Positions 1-8,150 of a stretch of 37,712 nucleotides of DNA are shown here, one piece after another (the first letter of the stretch is position 1; the number at the start of each line of letters is the position of its first letter). The translations under genes were made by a program, and so were the position numbers. The stretch covers positions 1 through 37,712 of the forward strand of contig WLHC01000007.1 of NCBI GenBank assembly GCA_009702925.1, read 5' to 3'. The notes beneath the pieces are model-generated. The model saw only the letters and a program-made list of their open reading frames with translations, made no database searches and had not been told where the DNA came from. The DNA comes from Actinomycetota bacterium. GTDB taxonomy: Bacteria > Actinomycetota > Actinomycetes > Nanopelagicales > Nanopelagicaceae.

Positions 1-11
1 GTACAACTTTC

Positions 12-572
12 TTGGCTACAAAAATTCGTTTAATGCGCATGGGCAAGATCCGCACACCATTTTTCCGTGTTGTGGTTACAGACTCACGCAAGGCACGTAA
101 TGGTCTTTCAATTGAGGAGATTGGTCGCTACGTACCAGGACAAGAACCATCACTAATCGAGATTAATTCTGAGCGCGCTCAGTACTGGCTCGGAGTTGGC
201 GCACAGCCATCAGAGGCAGTTGCAGCTCTACTCAAGGTAACTGGTGATTGGCAAAAATTTAAGGGGCTTCCAGGTAGTGAAGGCACTCTTCGTGTAGCTG
301 CTGTTAAGCCAGCTAAGAGTGTTGCATATGAAGCTGCAATGAAGGCCGCAGCTGATGAACCTGCAGAGGGTGCAACAACAATGAAGAAAAAAGCTCAGGA
401 CAAGCTTGCAGCTAAAGCTAATCCTGTCGCTGAAGCTCCAGCAGTTGAACCAGTTGCAGACGTGGTTCCTGAGGCAGTTGTTGATGCAACGCCAGAGGCG
501 ATTGCTGAAGTAACGCCAGAGGCAACTCCAGATGTAGTTGCAGAGGTTTCATCAGAAGTGGCCTCTGAATAA
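12..572 (+). CDS. rpsP: 30S ribosomal protein bS16, with long C-terminal tail
   Basis: Structural protein of the small ribosomal subunit. The N-terminus ([18 protein letters not shown]) and the following [18 protein letters not shown] stretch are typical of bS16. The family core covers about residues 1-85. The protein is 186 aa, so about 100 residues form an Ala/Glu/Val/Pro-rich tail with repeated TPEA units; extended tails are known in Actinobacteria. The start is a TTG, chosen because the protein then begins at the family position. Only 11 bases lie upstream in the window, so promoter and ribosome binding site cannot be judged. It leads a tight operon with khpA (2 bases away), rimM and trmD. 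Confidence 0.95.
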   Translation: MATKIRLMRMGKIRTPFFRVVVTDSRKARNGLSIEEIGRYVPGQEPSLIEINSERAQYWLGVGAQPSEAVAALLKVTGDWQKFKGLPGSEGTLRVAAVKPAKSVAYEAAMKAAADEPAEGATTMKKKAQDKLAAKANPVAEAPAVEPVADVVPEAVVDATPEAIAEVTPEATPDVVAEVSSEVASE

Positions 573-574
573 CA

Positions 575-814
575 ATGATGGATGAAGCTTTAGAGCACCT
601 AGTAAAGGGAATTGTCGATAATCCCGATGACGTTGTAGTCAAAGAAGTCAATCATCGTCGTGGAACAACGTTAGAAGTACACGTTAATCCTGAGGACATT
701 GGAAAAGTTATTGGCCGAAATGGTCGTACTGCAAAGGCGCTTCGCACCGTTGTAAGTGCGCTCGCAGGTCGTACAGTGCGCGTCGATCTCATCGAGACCG
801 ACGAAACCAGATAA
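575..814 (+). CDS. khpA: KH-domain RNA-binding protein KhpA
   Basis: Small 79-aa RNA-binding protein that in other bacteria pairs with KhpB and influences cell division and ribosome assembly. A single KH domain fills the protein; the GxxG loop is GRNG at residues 47-50, within IGKVIGRNGRTAKALR. Length matches the family. It lies between rpsP and rimM, the conserved position in Gram-positive genomes. Two consecutive ATG codons (575 and 578) could serve as start. The 2-base gaps on both sides indicate translational coupling in the operon. Confidence 0.93.
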   Translation: MMDEALEHLVKGIVDNPDDVVVKEVNHRRGTTLEVHVNPEDIGKVIGRNGRTAKALRTVVSALAGRTVRVDLIETDETR

Positions 815-816
815 CA

Positions 817-1317
817 ATGCGCCTTCTCGTGGGGCGAATCGGTCGTGCTCACGGAATTCTTGGCGAAGCAACGATTGAGGTTCGCACTGATGAACCCGAT
901 CGCCGTTTTGCTATAGGCAATCAAGTGTCAACAGATACCCATGGAGATCTCACAATAATCTCTGGCCGGGTTCACAATGGAATTCTGTTGCTCGGCTTTT
1001 CCGGATTTGATGATCGCAATGCGATTGAAAAACTTCGAAATACACTTTTGTATGCAGAAGTAGATATCAACGAAACAAGAGAAGTCTCCGATGAGTATCA
1101 CGTCCTTCAGCTTATTGGCTGCCAAGTAATCCTTGAAAGCGGCGAAGTTTTTGGTGAAGTTACCGGTGTGATCAATCTTCCTGGACAGGACTTATTGGCG
1201 ATAAAAACTGAAAAAGGTGAACAATTAGTTCCTTTTGTTCATCAACTTGTTCCCGTAGTTGATATAAAGAATAAGACGATAACTGTAATCCCGCCGGCTC
1301 TGATGGAGCGAGAATAA
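817..1317 (+). CDS. rimM: 16S rRNA processing factor RimM
   Basis: Ribosome maturation factor that binds uS19 and assists assembly of the 30S head. The N-terminal RimM domain starts with LLVGRIGRAHGILGEATIEV, and a PRC-barrel domain occupies roughly residues 90-166 (YHVLQLIGCQVILESGE, then LPGQDLLAIKTEKGEQLVPF). Length of 166 aa is normal. It begins 2 bases after khpA and its stop codon directly abuts the trmD ATG. Confidence 0.94.
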   Translation: MRLLVGRIGRAHGILGEATIEVRTDEPDRRFAIGNQVSTDTHGDLTIISGRVHNGILLLGFSGFDDRNAIEKLRNTLLYAEVDINETREVSDEYHVLQLIGCQVILESGEVFGEVTGVINLPGQDLLAIKTEKGEQLVPFVHQLVPVVDIKNKTITVIPPALMERE

Positions 1318-1986
1318 ATGAAAATTGATGTGGTCACGATCTTTCCGGAGTACTTAGCTCCACTTCAACTCTCTTTGCTTGGGAAAGCTCAAGATCAAGG
1401 AATTCTAGATATCAATGTCCATGACTTGAGATCAAAAGCTATTGATAATCACCACGCTGTAGATGACACACCTTACGGAGGCGGCGCCGGAATGGTGATG
1501 CTGCCCGAAATTTGGGGGCAGGCTTTAGATCCATTAATGAATCAAGATTCTGATCTGATTATTCTTACACCAGCAGGAAAGCGTTTTGATCAGTCGATGG
1601 CTGCAAAGTTTTCTCAAGTGTCACACCTTGTTTTTGCATGCGGGCGATATGAAGGTATTGATGATCGCGTTCGCATGCACTATGAAGAAAATAACTATCG
1701 AGTTCACGAAGTATCCATCGGCGACTACGTATTAGGTGGTGGAGAAGTTGCGGCGTTAGTGATGATCGAGGCAATTACCAGATTAATTCCTGGAGTACTT
1801 GGAAATCCTCAATCACTTGAACAGGAATCCCATAACGATGAGGGTTACCTTGAATATCCAAATTTCACTAAACCAGCGCAATGGCGTGACTTACAAGTGC
1901 CAGAAGTTTTGCTGAGTGGAAATCATAAAGAAATTGAAAAATGGCGTGCAGAGCAGGCGGCAGAGCGCGCAAAAAAGAATCGTTAA
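1318..1986 (+). CDS. trmD: tRNA (guanine-37-N1)-methyltransferase TrmD
   Basis: SPOUT-family enzyme that methylates G37 next to the anticodon using S-adenosylmethionine and prevents +1 frameshifting. Visible motifs are DDTPYGGGAGMV (residues 49-60), LTPAGKRF (83-90), the knot motif CGRYEGIDDRV (108-118) and SIGDYVLGGGE (133-143). At 222 aa it is slightly short but complete. It is last in the rpsP operon. In many Actinobacteria rplS follows; here there is no rplS and miaB comes next. Confidence 0.95.
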   Translation: MKIDVVTIFPEYLAPLQLSLLGKAQDQGILDINVHDLRSKAIDNHHAVDDTPYGGGAGMVMLPEIWGQALDPLMNQDSDLIILTPAGKRFDQSMAAKFSQVSHLVFACGRYEGIDDRVRMHYEENNYRVHEVSIGDYVLGGGEVAALVMIEAITRLIPGVLGNPQSLEQESHNDEGYLEYPNFTKPAQWRDLQVPEVLLSGNHKEIEKWRAEQAAERAKKNR

Positions 1987-2018
1987 CTACCAACAACGAT
2001 GAAGATATTGAGATCAAG

Positions 2019-2024
2019 TAGAGT
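2019..2024 (+). promoter_or_regulatory. -10 box (TAGAGT) before the mini-ORF upstream of miaB
   Basis: TAGAGT lies exactly 7 bases before the ATG at 2032, the same geometry seen at other operon starts in this window. No convincing -35 box is visible. If used, the transcript would start at or next to that ATG, not at miaB. Confidence 0.45.
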
Positions 2025-2031
2025 AGGCAAT

Positions 2032-2064
2032 ATGAGCAGAGAATTAGAAATTAGGCTGCCATGA
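2032..2064 (+). CDS. Possible ten-codon leader peptide overlapping the miaB start
   Basis: ATG AGC AGA GAA TTA GAA ATT AGG CTG CCA TGA encodes [10 protein letters not shown]. Its stop overlaps the miaB start (ATGA at 2061-2064), the arrangement of translationally coupled genes. It is in a different frame from miaB. A TAGAGT box 7 bases upstream would make it a leaderless ORF. miaB itself has only a weak AGG before its start, so ribosomes arriving from the mini-ORF could load miaB. No function can be read from the peptide. It could be a chance ORF inside a 5' leader. Confidence 0.35.
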   Translation: MSRELEIRLP

Positions 2065-3482
2065 CCCGTTCCTACTTGGTTGAAACCTACGGATGTCAGA
2101 TGAACGTCCATGATTCAGAGCGAATTGCAGGCTTGCTAGATGAGGCAGGTTACGTTCCAGTAATCGAAGGTGAACAGGCCGATTTAGTTGTTTTTAATAC
2201 ATGCGCTGTGCGTGAGAACGCAGACAACAAACTTTACGGAAACTTGAGTTTTCTAGCTCCCATAAAAAAAGCCAATCCGCAGATGCAGATCGCTGTTGGT
2301 GGATGTCTTGCTCAAAAAGATCAAGCTACGATCATTAAGAAGGCGCCCTATGTAGATGTAGTTTTTGGCACGCACAATGTTGGTTCTCTGCCAGTGCTTT
2401 TGGAGCGCGCTCGGATTGAAGAAGAGTCGCAGATAGAAATTCTTGAAGCGCTAGAGCATTTCCCCTCAACTTTGCCTGCACGTCGACTTTCCGCATTTTC
2501 TTCTTGGGTGTCAGTCTCTGTTGGGTGCAATAACACCTGCACTTTTTGTATTGTTCCAACTCTTCGCGGTATTGAAAAAGATAGAAATTCAGAAGATATT
2601 CTCAATGAGGTAAAGGCACTGGTCGATCAAGGGGTCATTGAAATTACCCTTCTTGGGCAAAATGTAAATGCCTACGGAGTAGATTTTTCAGATCGCGGTG
2701 CATTTGCAAATCTTTTACGTTCTTGCGGAGAGATTGAGGGCCTAGAGCGTGTTCGCTTTATGTCACCGCATCCACGAGATTTCACAGATGATGTAATCGA
2801 GGCAATGGCTCAAACTCCTAATGTAATGCCGCACTTACATATGCCCCTTCAGTCGGGCTCAGATCGAGTTCTGCAACAGATGAGACGCTCTTACCGAAGT
2901 GATAGATACCTTGGAATTTTAGATCGCGTAAGAACAGCAATCCCTCACGCGATGATTACCACTGACATTATTGTTGGATTTCCTGGTGAGAGCGAAGAGG
3001 ATTTTCAACAAACATTAGATCTTTGCACTCAAGCTAGATTCGCCGCCGCCTACACCTATCAGTACTCAAAACGGCCAGGCACTCCTGCTGCAACAATGCT
3101 TAATCAGGTTAGCGAAGAGATAGTGGGCGAAAGATATACACGTCTTCATAATCATCAACAACAGATCTCTTTGTCAGTGAATCAAGAAAGTATTGGATCT
3201 ATCCATAAAGTTCTGGTCGGAGACTATGAAGGTCGCAGAGATGAAGTGCAATCTCGTCTGACTGGGCGAAGTGAAGATTTCCGCCTTGTTCATTTTGATA
3301 ATACTTCTCCGGCGCGCCCTGGCGATGAAGTAACTGTGAAAATCACAGAGGCCTCGGCACATTATTTAATTGGAACACCCCTTTCAGTTCGCCAGACAAG
3401 AGGGGCGCAAGCTCACGAGGCACGGATTGAAACAAAAGGCCCTAAAGCAACAATGCTTGGTATTCCATCGGTTAAAAAATGA
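2061..3482 (+). CDS. miaB: tRNA-2-methylthio-N6-dimethylallyladenosine synthase MiaB
   Basis: Radical-SAM methylthiotransferase that adds the 2-methylthio group to i6A37 of tRNAs, the step after MiaA. The N-terminal UPF0004 domain carries cluster cysteines C12 (TYGCQMN), C48 (NTCAVRE) and C82 (GGCLAQ). The radical-SAM CxxxCxxC is C156, C160 and C163 ([14 protein letters not shown]). A C-terminal TRAM domain follows (about residues 375-445). Length of 473 aa is normal. It overlaps miaA by 4 bases (ATGA), so substrate-making and substrate-using enzymes are coupled. The start follows from the [15 protein letters not shown] family N-terminus. Confidence 0.96.
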   Translation: MTRSYLVETYGCQMNVHDSERIAGLLDEAGYVPVIEGEQADLVVFNTCAVRENADNKLYGNLSFLAPIKKANPQMQIAVGGCLAQKDQATIIKKAPYVDVVFGTHNVGSLPVLLERARIEEESQIEILEALEHFPSTLPARRLSAFSSWVSVSVGCNNTCTFCIVPTLRGIEKDRNSEDILNEVKALVDQGVIEITLLGQNVNAYGVDFSDRGAFANLLRSCGEIEGLERVRFMSPHPRDFTDDVIEAMAQTPNVMPHLHMPLQSGSDRVLQQMRRSYRSDRYLGILDRVRTAIPHAMITTDIIVGFPGESEEDFQQTLDLCTQARFAAAYTYQYSKRPGTPAATMLNQVSEEIVGERYTRLHNHQQQISLSVNQESIGSIHKVLVGDYEGRRDEVQSRLTGRSEDFRLVHFDNTSPARPGDEVTVKITEASAHYLIGTPLSVRQTRGAQAHEARIETKGPKATMLGIPSVKK

Positions 3483-4378
3483 ATGTGATTGTCATTTGCG
3501 GTGCAACAGCAACAGGAAAGAGCGATCTTGCAGTTTCTCTGGCTAAGGAAATCGATGGTGAAGTAATTAATGCAGATTCCATGCAGCTATACAAAGGTAT
3601 GGATATTGGTACGGCAAAAATAACCGTTGAACAAAGACAAGGAATACCGCATCATTTAATGGACCTTCTAGATGTTACAGAAGATGCAAATGTTGCTTGG
3701 TATCAGGAAAAAGCTCGTGAAAAAATCTCTGAGATTCACTCTCGAGGTAAAAGGGCAATTATTGTTGGTGGGACCGGACTGTATATAAAAGCAATTCTAG
3801 ACGACCTGAATTTTCCAGATACAGATCCTCTAGTTCGAACAGCGCTAGAACTTGAGTATGCAACTAAAGGAATCGGCCCATTATTTGAAAGATTAGAAAA
3901 ATTAGATCCTGCCGCAGCATTAGCGATAGATCGAGCTAATTCACGTAGAGTTATTCGAGCCCTAGAAGTTATAGAGATTACAGGTCAACCATTTACTGCA
4001 AATCTTCCACGTAAGGAAAGCACGAAGTATCCAAATGCTCTCCAGTTTGGACTGGTGATGGATCGCGAAATTCTAAGCGAAGTGATCTCTTCACGCGTTG
4101 AGCGAATGTGGGAGGCTGGTTTAGTTACCGAAGTAGAGGGATTGATTGAATCGGGAATTACTCGAGGAACGACTGCTCAAAAAGCTTTGGGATATTCACA
4201 GGTGATCGCCTTCAAAGAGGGAAAGATCTCCGAAGAAGATGCCATTGATGAAACTAAGCGTGCTACTCGCCAATACGCACGCCGACAAGAGACCTGGTTT
4301 TCACGAGATGAGCGTATAAATTGGATCTCACCTATACAAAATCGAATCGAACGCATTCTTAGTTCGTTAAACTCTTAG
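3479..4378 (+). CDS. miaA: tRNA dimethylallyltransferase MiaA
   Basis: Transfers a dimethylallyl group from DMAPP to A37 of tRNAs reading UNN codons, making the substrate of the adjacent MiaB. The P-loop is GATATGKS (residues 8-15). The conserved [17 protein letters not shown] motif follows, then [20 protein letters not shown] and [10 protein letters not shown]. At 299 aa it is full length. The start overlaps the miaB stop, and dapF begins 2 bases after its end. Confidence 0.95.
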   Translation: MNVIVICGATATGKSDLAVSLAKEIDGEVINADSMQLYKGMDIGTAKITVEQRQGIPHHLMDLLDVTEDANVAWYQEKAREKISEIHSRGKRAIIVGGTGLYIKAILDDLNFPDTDPLVRTALELEYATKGIGPLFERLEKLDPAAALAIDRANSRRVIRALEVIEITGQPFTANLPRKESTKYPNALQFGLVMDREILSEVISSRVERMWEAGLVTEVEGLIESGITRGTTAQKALGYSQVIAFKEGKISEEDAIDETKRATRQYARRQETWFSRDERINWISPIQNRIERILSSLNS

Positions 4379-4380
4379 AC

Positions 4381-5178
4381 ATGATTGCAACATATGGACA
4401 TGGAACACACAACGACTTTGTCCTGGTCTTTGATCCATTGGATGAGCATTCGATAACAACTGCCCAGACTGCCGCAATCTGTGATCGCACCAATGGAATA
4501 GGGGCCGATGGTCTCATTCGAATCATTAAAAGAAATGAAAAATGGTTTATGGATTACCGCAATGCAGATGGTTCTCTGGCGGAAATGTGCGGAAACGGAA
4601 TACGAGTAATGGCGCGTTATTTAGTCGAACGTGGACATCAAAGTGAAGGAATTTTTGCAATCGATACTCGAGACGGAGTGAAGCATCTTCGCGTACCGCT
4701 AAAAGATGATATTTCCGTGAACATGGGACAACTAAGTGACGAAGGAGAAAGCATTACTGCGTCGGCCAATGGACAGATTTGGAACGGTTATAACATTAGC
4801 ATCGGAAATCCACATGCTGTTGTATTTGTAGAAGATATCAATCAAGTGGGTGAGTTATTTGAAGCCCCTGTAGTTCGTCCCAAAGACTCTTACCCTGAGG
4901 GAGTAAATGTTGAGTTCGTACAAATCATCGGTGAAAATGAGATTTCAATGCGAGTATATGAAAGAGGCTCGGGAGAAACGCAATCATGTGGAACAGGAAC
5001 ATGCGCAGTAGCTCTAGCGGCAACAATTCATTCGAAGAGAAAGTTACCTGCAACCTGGATCATCAATCCTCCCGGTGGCCGCTTAGAAGTCTCAATCGAC
5101 GGCCACTCGAATGCCACTTTGATCGGACCGGCTGTCTTAGTCAAAGATGTAGATATTTCTAGGTTTCTCATTGAGTAA
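4381..5178 (+). CDS. dapF: Diaminopimelate epimerase DapF
   Basis: Cofactor-independent racemase that turns LL- into meso-diaminopimelate for lysine and peptidoglycan synthesis. The two catalytic cysteines are present: C70 in EMCGNGIRV and C203 in QSCGTGTCAV. The N-terminal GHGTHNDFVLV motif and the IGNPHAVVFV motif fit the family. Length is 265 aa, close to normal. It sits between miaA and hflX, a common actinobacterial order, and its last 8 bases overlap the TTG start of hflX. Confidence 0.95.
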   Translation: MIATYGHGTHNDFVLVFDPLDEHSITTAQTAAICDRTNGIGADGLIRIIKRNEKWFMDYRNADGSLAEMCGNGIRVMARYLVERGHQSEGIFAIDTRDGVKHLRVPLKDDISVNMGQLSDEGESITASANGQIWNGYNISIGNPHAVVFVEDINQVGELFEAPVVRPKDSYPEGVNVEFVQIIGENEISMRVYERGSGETQSCGTGTCAVALAATIHSKRKLPATWIINPPGGRLEVSIDGHSNATLIGPAVLVKDVDISRFLIE

Positions 5179-6682
5179 AGGTTTTAATAAGAAGACAGAG
5201 ACTGGGCTAAATGTGGATGTAGGTAGCAAATCTGATGATGAGTTTGAAAAACTTCTCCAAGAAAGTGCCCGAGTAGCTGCAGAGTTTGATGCTGCGCAAG
5301 AAGATGAAACGATCGACGCTTCCCAAGAGCTATCCGAACGAAATGCATTGCGCCGAGTTAAAGGTTTTTCAACCGAACTTCAAGATATTTCTGATGCTGA
5401 GTATCGACAGTTACAACTAGAAAGAGTTGTACTTGTTGGAGTATGGACAGAGGGAAGCATCGCTGATGCAGAAAATTCACTGGCTGAGTTAAAGGCTTTA
5501 GCTGAAACTGCTGGATCAGAGGTACTTGAAGGATTGATTCAGCGCCGAGACAAACCAGATCCGGCAACCTATATCGGATCTGGAAAAGTTATAGAACTTA
5601 AGAACGTTGTTGTTTCAACAGGAGCCGATACGGTTGTTTGTGATGGAGAGTTATCTCCTTCGCAATTGCGACAGCTAGAAGACAAATTGAAGGTCAAAGT
5701 TGTTGATCGAACTGCATTGATTCTAGATATTTTTGCCCAGCACGCAAAAAGTAAAGAAGGTAAAGCCCAAGTTGAGTTGGCACAAATTGCCTACCTTCTT
5801 CCAAGGCTTCGTGGTTGGGGTGATTCACTTTCACGACAAGTTGGTGGTCGCGCAGCTGGCGGCGCCGGTATTGGAGGCCGCGGCCCGGGTGAAACAAAAA
5901 TTGAAACAGATCGTCGCAGAATTCGTGACAAGATGGCAAAACTTCGCGGCGAAATCGCAGAGATGAAAACGGCCCGTGATACAAAAAGACAAGAGCGCCG
6001 TCGAAATAACATTCCTTCGGTTGCTATTGCAGGGTACACAAATGCAGGCAAATCTTCCTTGCTCAATAAACTTACAGGAGCAGGGGTATTGGTAGAGAAC
6101 GCCCTTTTTGCAACTTTAGATCCCACGGTTCGAAAGACGCAGACAAGTGATGGTCGCATCTATACATTAAGTGACACGGTTGGCTTTGTTCGTCATTTGC
6201 CCCACCAACTTATTGACGCATTTAAATCAACGTTAGAAGAGGTTTCTCAGTCAGATTTAATTGTTCATGTAGTAGATGGTTCACACCCAAATCCATTTGA
6301 ACAGATTAAAGCCGTTCGTTTAGTAATTGATGAGATCGGCGGTAAAGACATACCCGAGATCATTGCAATTAATAAAGTTGATATAGCTGACCCAAACATT
6401 GTCATGGAGATTTTGCGCAAAGAACCTCATAGTTATGCTTTTTCAGTTCGTACCGGCTTTGGTGTTGAGGGCTTACTACATGCAATTGAGAACTCACTGC
6501 CTCGTCCTTCGGTTGAGGTTTCCGTAGTGATTCCATATGACAGGGGAGATTTAGTACACGCAATCCATGAGACGGGTGAGATTTACACAGAGGAGTACGT
6601 TGCTGAGGGCACGGCTATTCACGCTCGTGTGGACGCAACTCTGGCTCAGAGAATCGAAAATTCAGGTCGAACTGAGGAATAA
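5171..6682 (+). CDS. hflX: Ribosome-associated GTPase HflX
   Basis: GTPase that splits stalled or hibernating ribosomes. An acidic N-terminal extension of about 80 residues precedes the HflX substrate-binding domain (YIGSGKVIELKN, about 132-143), the basic linker GGRGPGETKIETDRRRIRDK, and the G domain. G1 is GYTNAGKS at residues 288-295, G3 is DTVGFVRHLP, and G4 is NKVD. The chosen start is TTG 5171, with AGG 7 bases upstream, overlapping dapF by 8 bases. A later in-frame start inside the acidic extension cannot be excluded. It is last in the miaB-hflX operon. Confidence 0.93.
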   Translation: MSKGFNKKTETGLNVDVGSKSDDEFEKLLQESARVAAEFDAAQEDETIDASQELSERNALRRVKGFSTELQDISDAEYRQLQLERVVLVGVWTEGSIADAENSLAELKALAETAGSEVLEGLIQRRDKPDPATYIGSGKVIELKNVVVSTGADTVVCDGELSPSQLRQLEDKLKVKVVDRTALILDIFAQHAKSKEGKAQVELAQIAYLLPRLRGWGDSLSRQVGGRAAGGAGIGGRGPGETKIETDRRRIRDKMAKLRGEIAEMKTARDTKRQERRRNNIPSVAIAGYTNAGKSSLLNKLTGAGVLVENALFATLDPTVRKTQTSDGRIYTLSDTVGFVRHLPHQLIDAFKSTLEEVSQSDLIVHVVDGSHPNPFEQIKAVRLVIDEIGGKDIPEIIAINKVDIADPNIVMEILRKEPHSYAFSVRTGFGVEGLLHAIENSLPRPSVEVSVVIPYDRGDLVHAIHETGEIYTEEYVAEGTAIHARVDATLAQRIENSGRTEE

Positions 6683-6765
6683 CGTGAGCTTTTGGCGTGT
6701 TGTAGCAAATAGATGATGTTAAATACGCCATGATGCGCCCGCAGAGAGTTATCCGTATTTAGACC

Positions 6766-6771
6766 TAGGAT
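6766..6771 (+). promoter_or_regulatory. -10 box (TAGGAT) of the DUF4193 gene
   Basis: TAGGAT is followed after 7 bases by GTG 6779, in frame with the DUF4193 gene and 12 bases before its family-supported ATG. Transcription would start at about 6779, giving either a leaderless GTG start or a 12-base leader. Confidence 0.4.
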
Positions 6772-6790
6772 TGAAAAGGTGGTGAGAGCA

Positions 6791-7087
6791 ATGGCAACTG
6801 ATTACGACACACCCAGAAAAACCGATGAGGAACTTCATGAGGAGTCTCTTGAAGAGTTAAAGGCAAAACGCGTCGATGCTCAATCTGGCCAGATCGATGT
6901 TGATGAAGCAGAGGCAGCAGAGAATCTGGAGCTACCTGGTGCTGATCTTTCAGGAGAAGAGTTAGCAGTTCGAGTGGTGCCAAAACAAGTCAATGAGTTT
7001 ACTTGTTCTCGTTGTTTCTTAGTTCACCACATTTCTCAATTAGCAAAAGGTGAAGGCGCCAAAGCCATCTGTAAAGAGTGCAATTAA
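6791..7087 (+). CDS. DUF4193 family zinc-ribbon-like protein
   Basis: Conserved actinobacterial protein of unknown function. It opens with ATDYDTPRKTDEEL and has LELPGADLSGEELAVRVVPK in the middle, both hallmarks of DUF4193. The C-terminus holds two CxxC pairs (FTCSRCFLVHH and AICKECN), likely a zinc ribbon. Many acidic residues fill residues 10-55. ATG 6791 is preferred because relatives start with MATDYD and an AGGTGG lies upstream; GTG 6779 would add four residues and fits the leaderless spacing. It is convergent with the DUF3093 gene, with a 4-base gap and no clear terminator. Confidence 0.88.
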   Translation: MATDYDTPRKTDEELHEESLEELKAKRVDAQSGQIDVDEAEAAENLELPGADLSGEELAVRVVPKQVNEFTCSRCFLVHHISQLAKGEGAKAICKECN

Positions 7088-7091
7088 CTCT

Positions 7092-7523
7092 TTAGCCCTT
7101 AAGAGCCAAAAGAAGTTTCTCGGGTTGGGAAGTTGATATCAACCAGTATGGCGTTTTATCTCTCGCATCGTTTACAAAAACCTGTACTGCCCGAGGCGAC
7201 CAGAATCTAATTGCTAAATAGGCGGCCGGATCAGCATCGCGGGTGCGAACTCTTCTAACTTGTTGATTGTCTAAAGCCGTAACATTTCCGAAATATTCTC
7301 GGGGCAAATGTGCTCGCCCAACACGAAGCTCATTCTCATCAACTTCTATAGATAGCCCACTTTTAAAGTAGATGTTTATCAAAGTCAGAGAAAGTACTAC
7401 AAGAGTGACAATCGCAGAATTATTTCCTAGCGCTGCCCAAATAGAGATAACTAGTGAGAGAAAAAAGAAGTAAATGATGGCCAAGAGCCATAGTGGCGCA
7501 CGTATCACTTCTCGGTATCGCAT
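7092..7523 (-). CDS. DUF3093 family membrane protein
   Basis: Actinobacterial membrane protein of unknown function, 143 aa. It starts MRYREVIRAPLWLL, the usual DUF3093 opening. Two hydrophobic segments follow (about residues 9-30 and 35-53), then a soluble C-terminal part with RAHLPREYFGNVTALD and DPAAYLAIRFWSPRAVQ. An upstream in-frame TTG at 7571 would add 16 residues but would overlap the divergent thioesterase start; the ATG at 7523 fits the family and the TACGGT box 7 bases upstream. Its place next to DUF4193 and dut matches Mycobacterium. Confidence 0.85.
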   Translation of the reverse strand: MRYREVIRAPLWLLAIIYFFFLSLVISIWAALGNNSAIVTLVVLSLTLINIYFKSGLSIEVDENELRVGRAHLPREYFGNVTALDNQQVRRVRTRDADPAAYLAIRFWSPRAVQVFVNDARDKTPYWLISTSQPEKLLLALKG

Positions 7524-7530
7524 GGGAGTT

Positions 7531-7536
7531 ACCGTA
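7531..7536 (-). promoter_or_regulatory. -10 box (TACGGT) of the DUF3093 gene
   Basis: On the minus strand TACGGT is followed by AACTCCC (7 bases) and then ATG at 7523. No Shine-Dalgarno sequence is present, which fits a leaderless transcript. Confidence 0.45.
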
Positions 7537-7552
7537 TCGGATAATGAGGCGG

Positions 7553-7558
7553 TAATCT
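7553..7558 (+). promoter_or_regulatory. -10 box (TAATCT) of the thioesterase operon
   Basis: TAATCT lies 6 bases before ATG 7565. A GAGGCGG stretch at 7546-7552 is too far from the ATG to be an ideal ribosome binding site, so leaderless initiation is the simpler reading. Confidence 0.45.
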
Positions 7559-7564
7559 TTATCC

Positions 7565-8149
7565 ATGGCAAGAGTAGCTAGCACGGTTCCACCTGAAGGT
7601 TCCATAATTCCGGATCGACACCCTCTTGCACCACCAGCGGGAACAAAAATCCCCTCGCACTTTGGGCATTGTTTTGGATGTGGGCACCTACATCCGACAG
7701 GCCTACATTTAGTTGCATACTCTGGCGATGGCGCCAACATCACAGCAACCTTTACAGTTACAGAAAATCACCAAGGAGCACCAGGTTTAGCTCACGGTGG
7801 TTTGCTTTCATTAGCCTTTGATGAAGCTTTGGGTAAATTGATGTGGTTGATTCGCTCCCCGGCAGTAACGGGTCGGCTTGAAACAGATTTTTTGATTCCA
7901 GTTCCAATCGGAACTACATTGCATATTGCCGCAGAGATAACAGGACAACACGGTCGAAAAGTTTATACGTCAGCAGTAGGGCGATTGAATTCCCCAGATG
8001 GCGAAATTGCTGTTCGAGCATCGGCTCTCTTTATTGTTGTTCCAATGGAGCACTTCATTAACAATGCACCAGATGGTTATTTTGAAGAGTTAGCTAAAAC
8101 TCCTGAGCTATTAACTTTTGTTGACCCAAATTTCGAGATTAATCCTTGA
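7565..8149 (+). CDS. Hotdog-fold thioesterase (PaaI-like)
   Basis: Probable acyl-CoA thioesterase of the hotdog superfamily, 194 aa. After an N-terminal stretch with FGHCFGCGHLHPTGL (a possible metal-binding C-x2-C), the core shows HQGAPGLAHGGLLSLAFDEA, the PaaI/4HBT pattern with the HGG active-site loop, then RLETDFLIPVPIGTTL. The substrate cannot be read from sequence. It leads a three-gene operon with dut (1-base gap) and the DUF3159 gene. Confidence 0.82.
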   Translation: MARVASTVPPEGSIIPDRHPLAPPAGTKIPSHFGHCFGCGHLHPTGLHLVAYSGDGANITATFTVTENHQGAPGLAHGGLLSLAFDEALGKLMWLIRSPAVTGRLETDFLIPVPIGTTLHIAAEITGQHGRKVYTSAVGRLNSPDGEIAVRASALFIVVPMEHFINNAPDGYFEELAKTPELLTFVDPNFEINP

Positions 8150-8150
8150 T

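Noticed and set aside
5791-6159. 122-aa minus-strand ORF inside hflX
   Set aside because: Antisense to the G domain; Arg/Ser-rich shadow translation.
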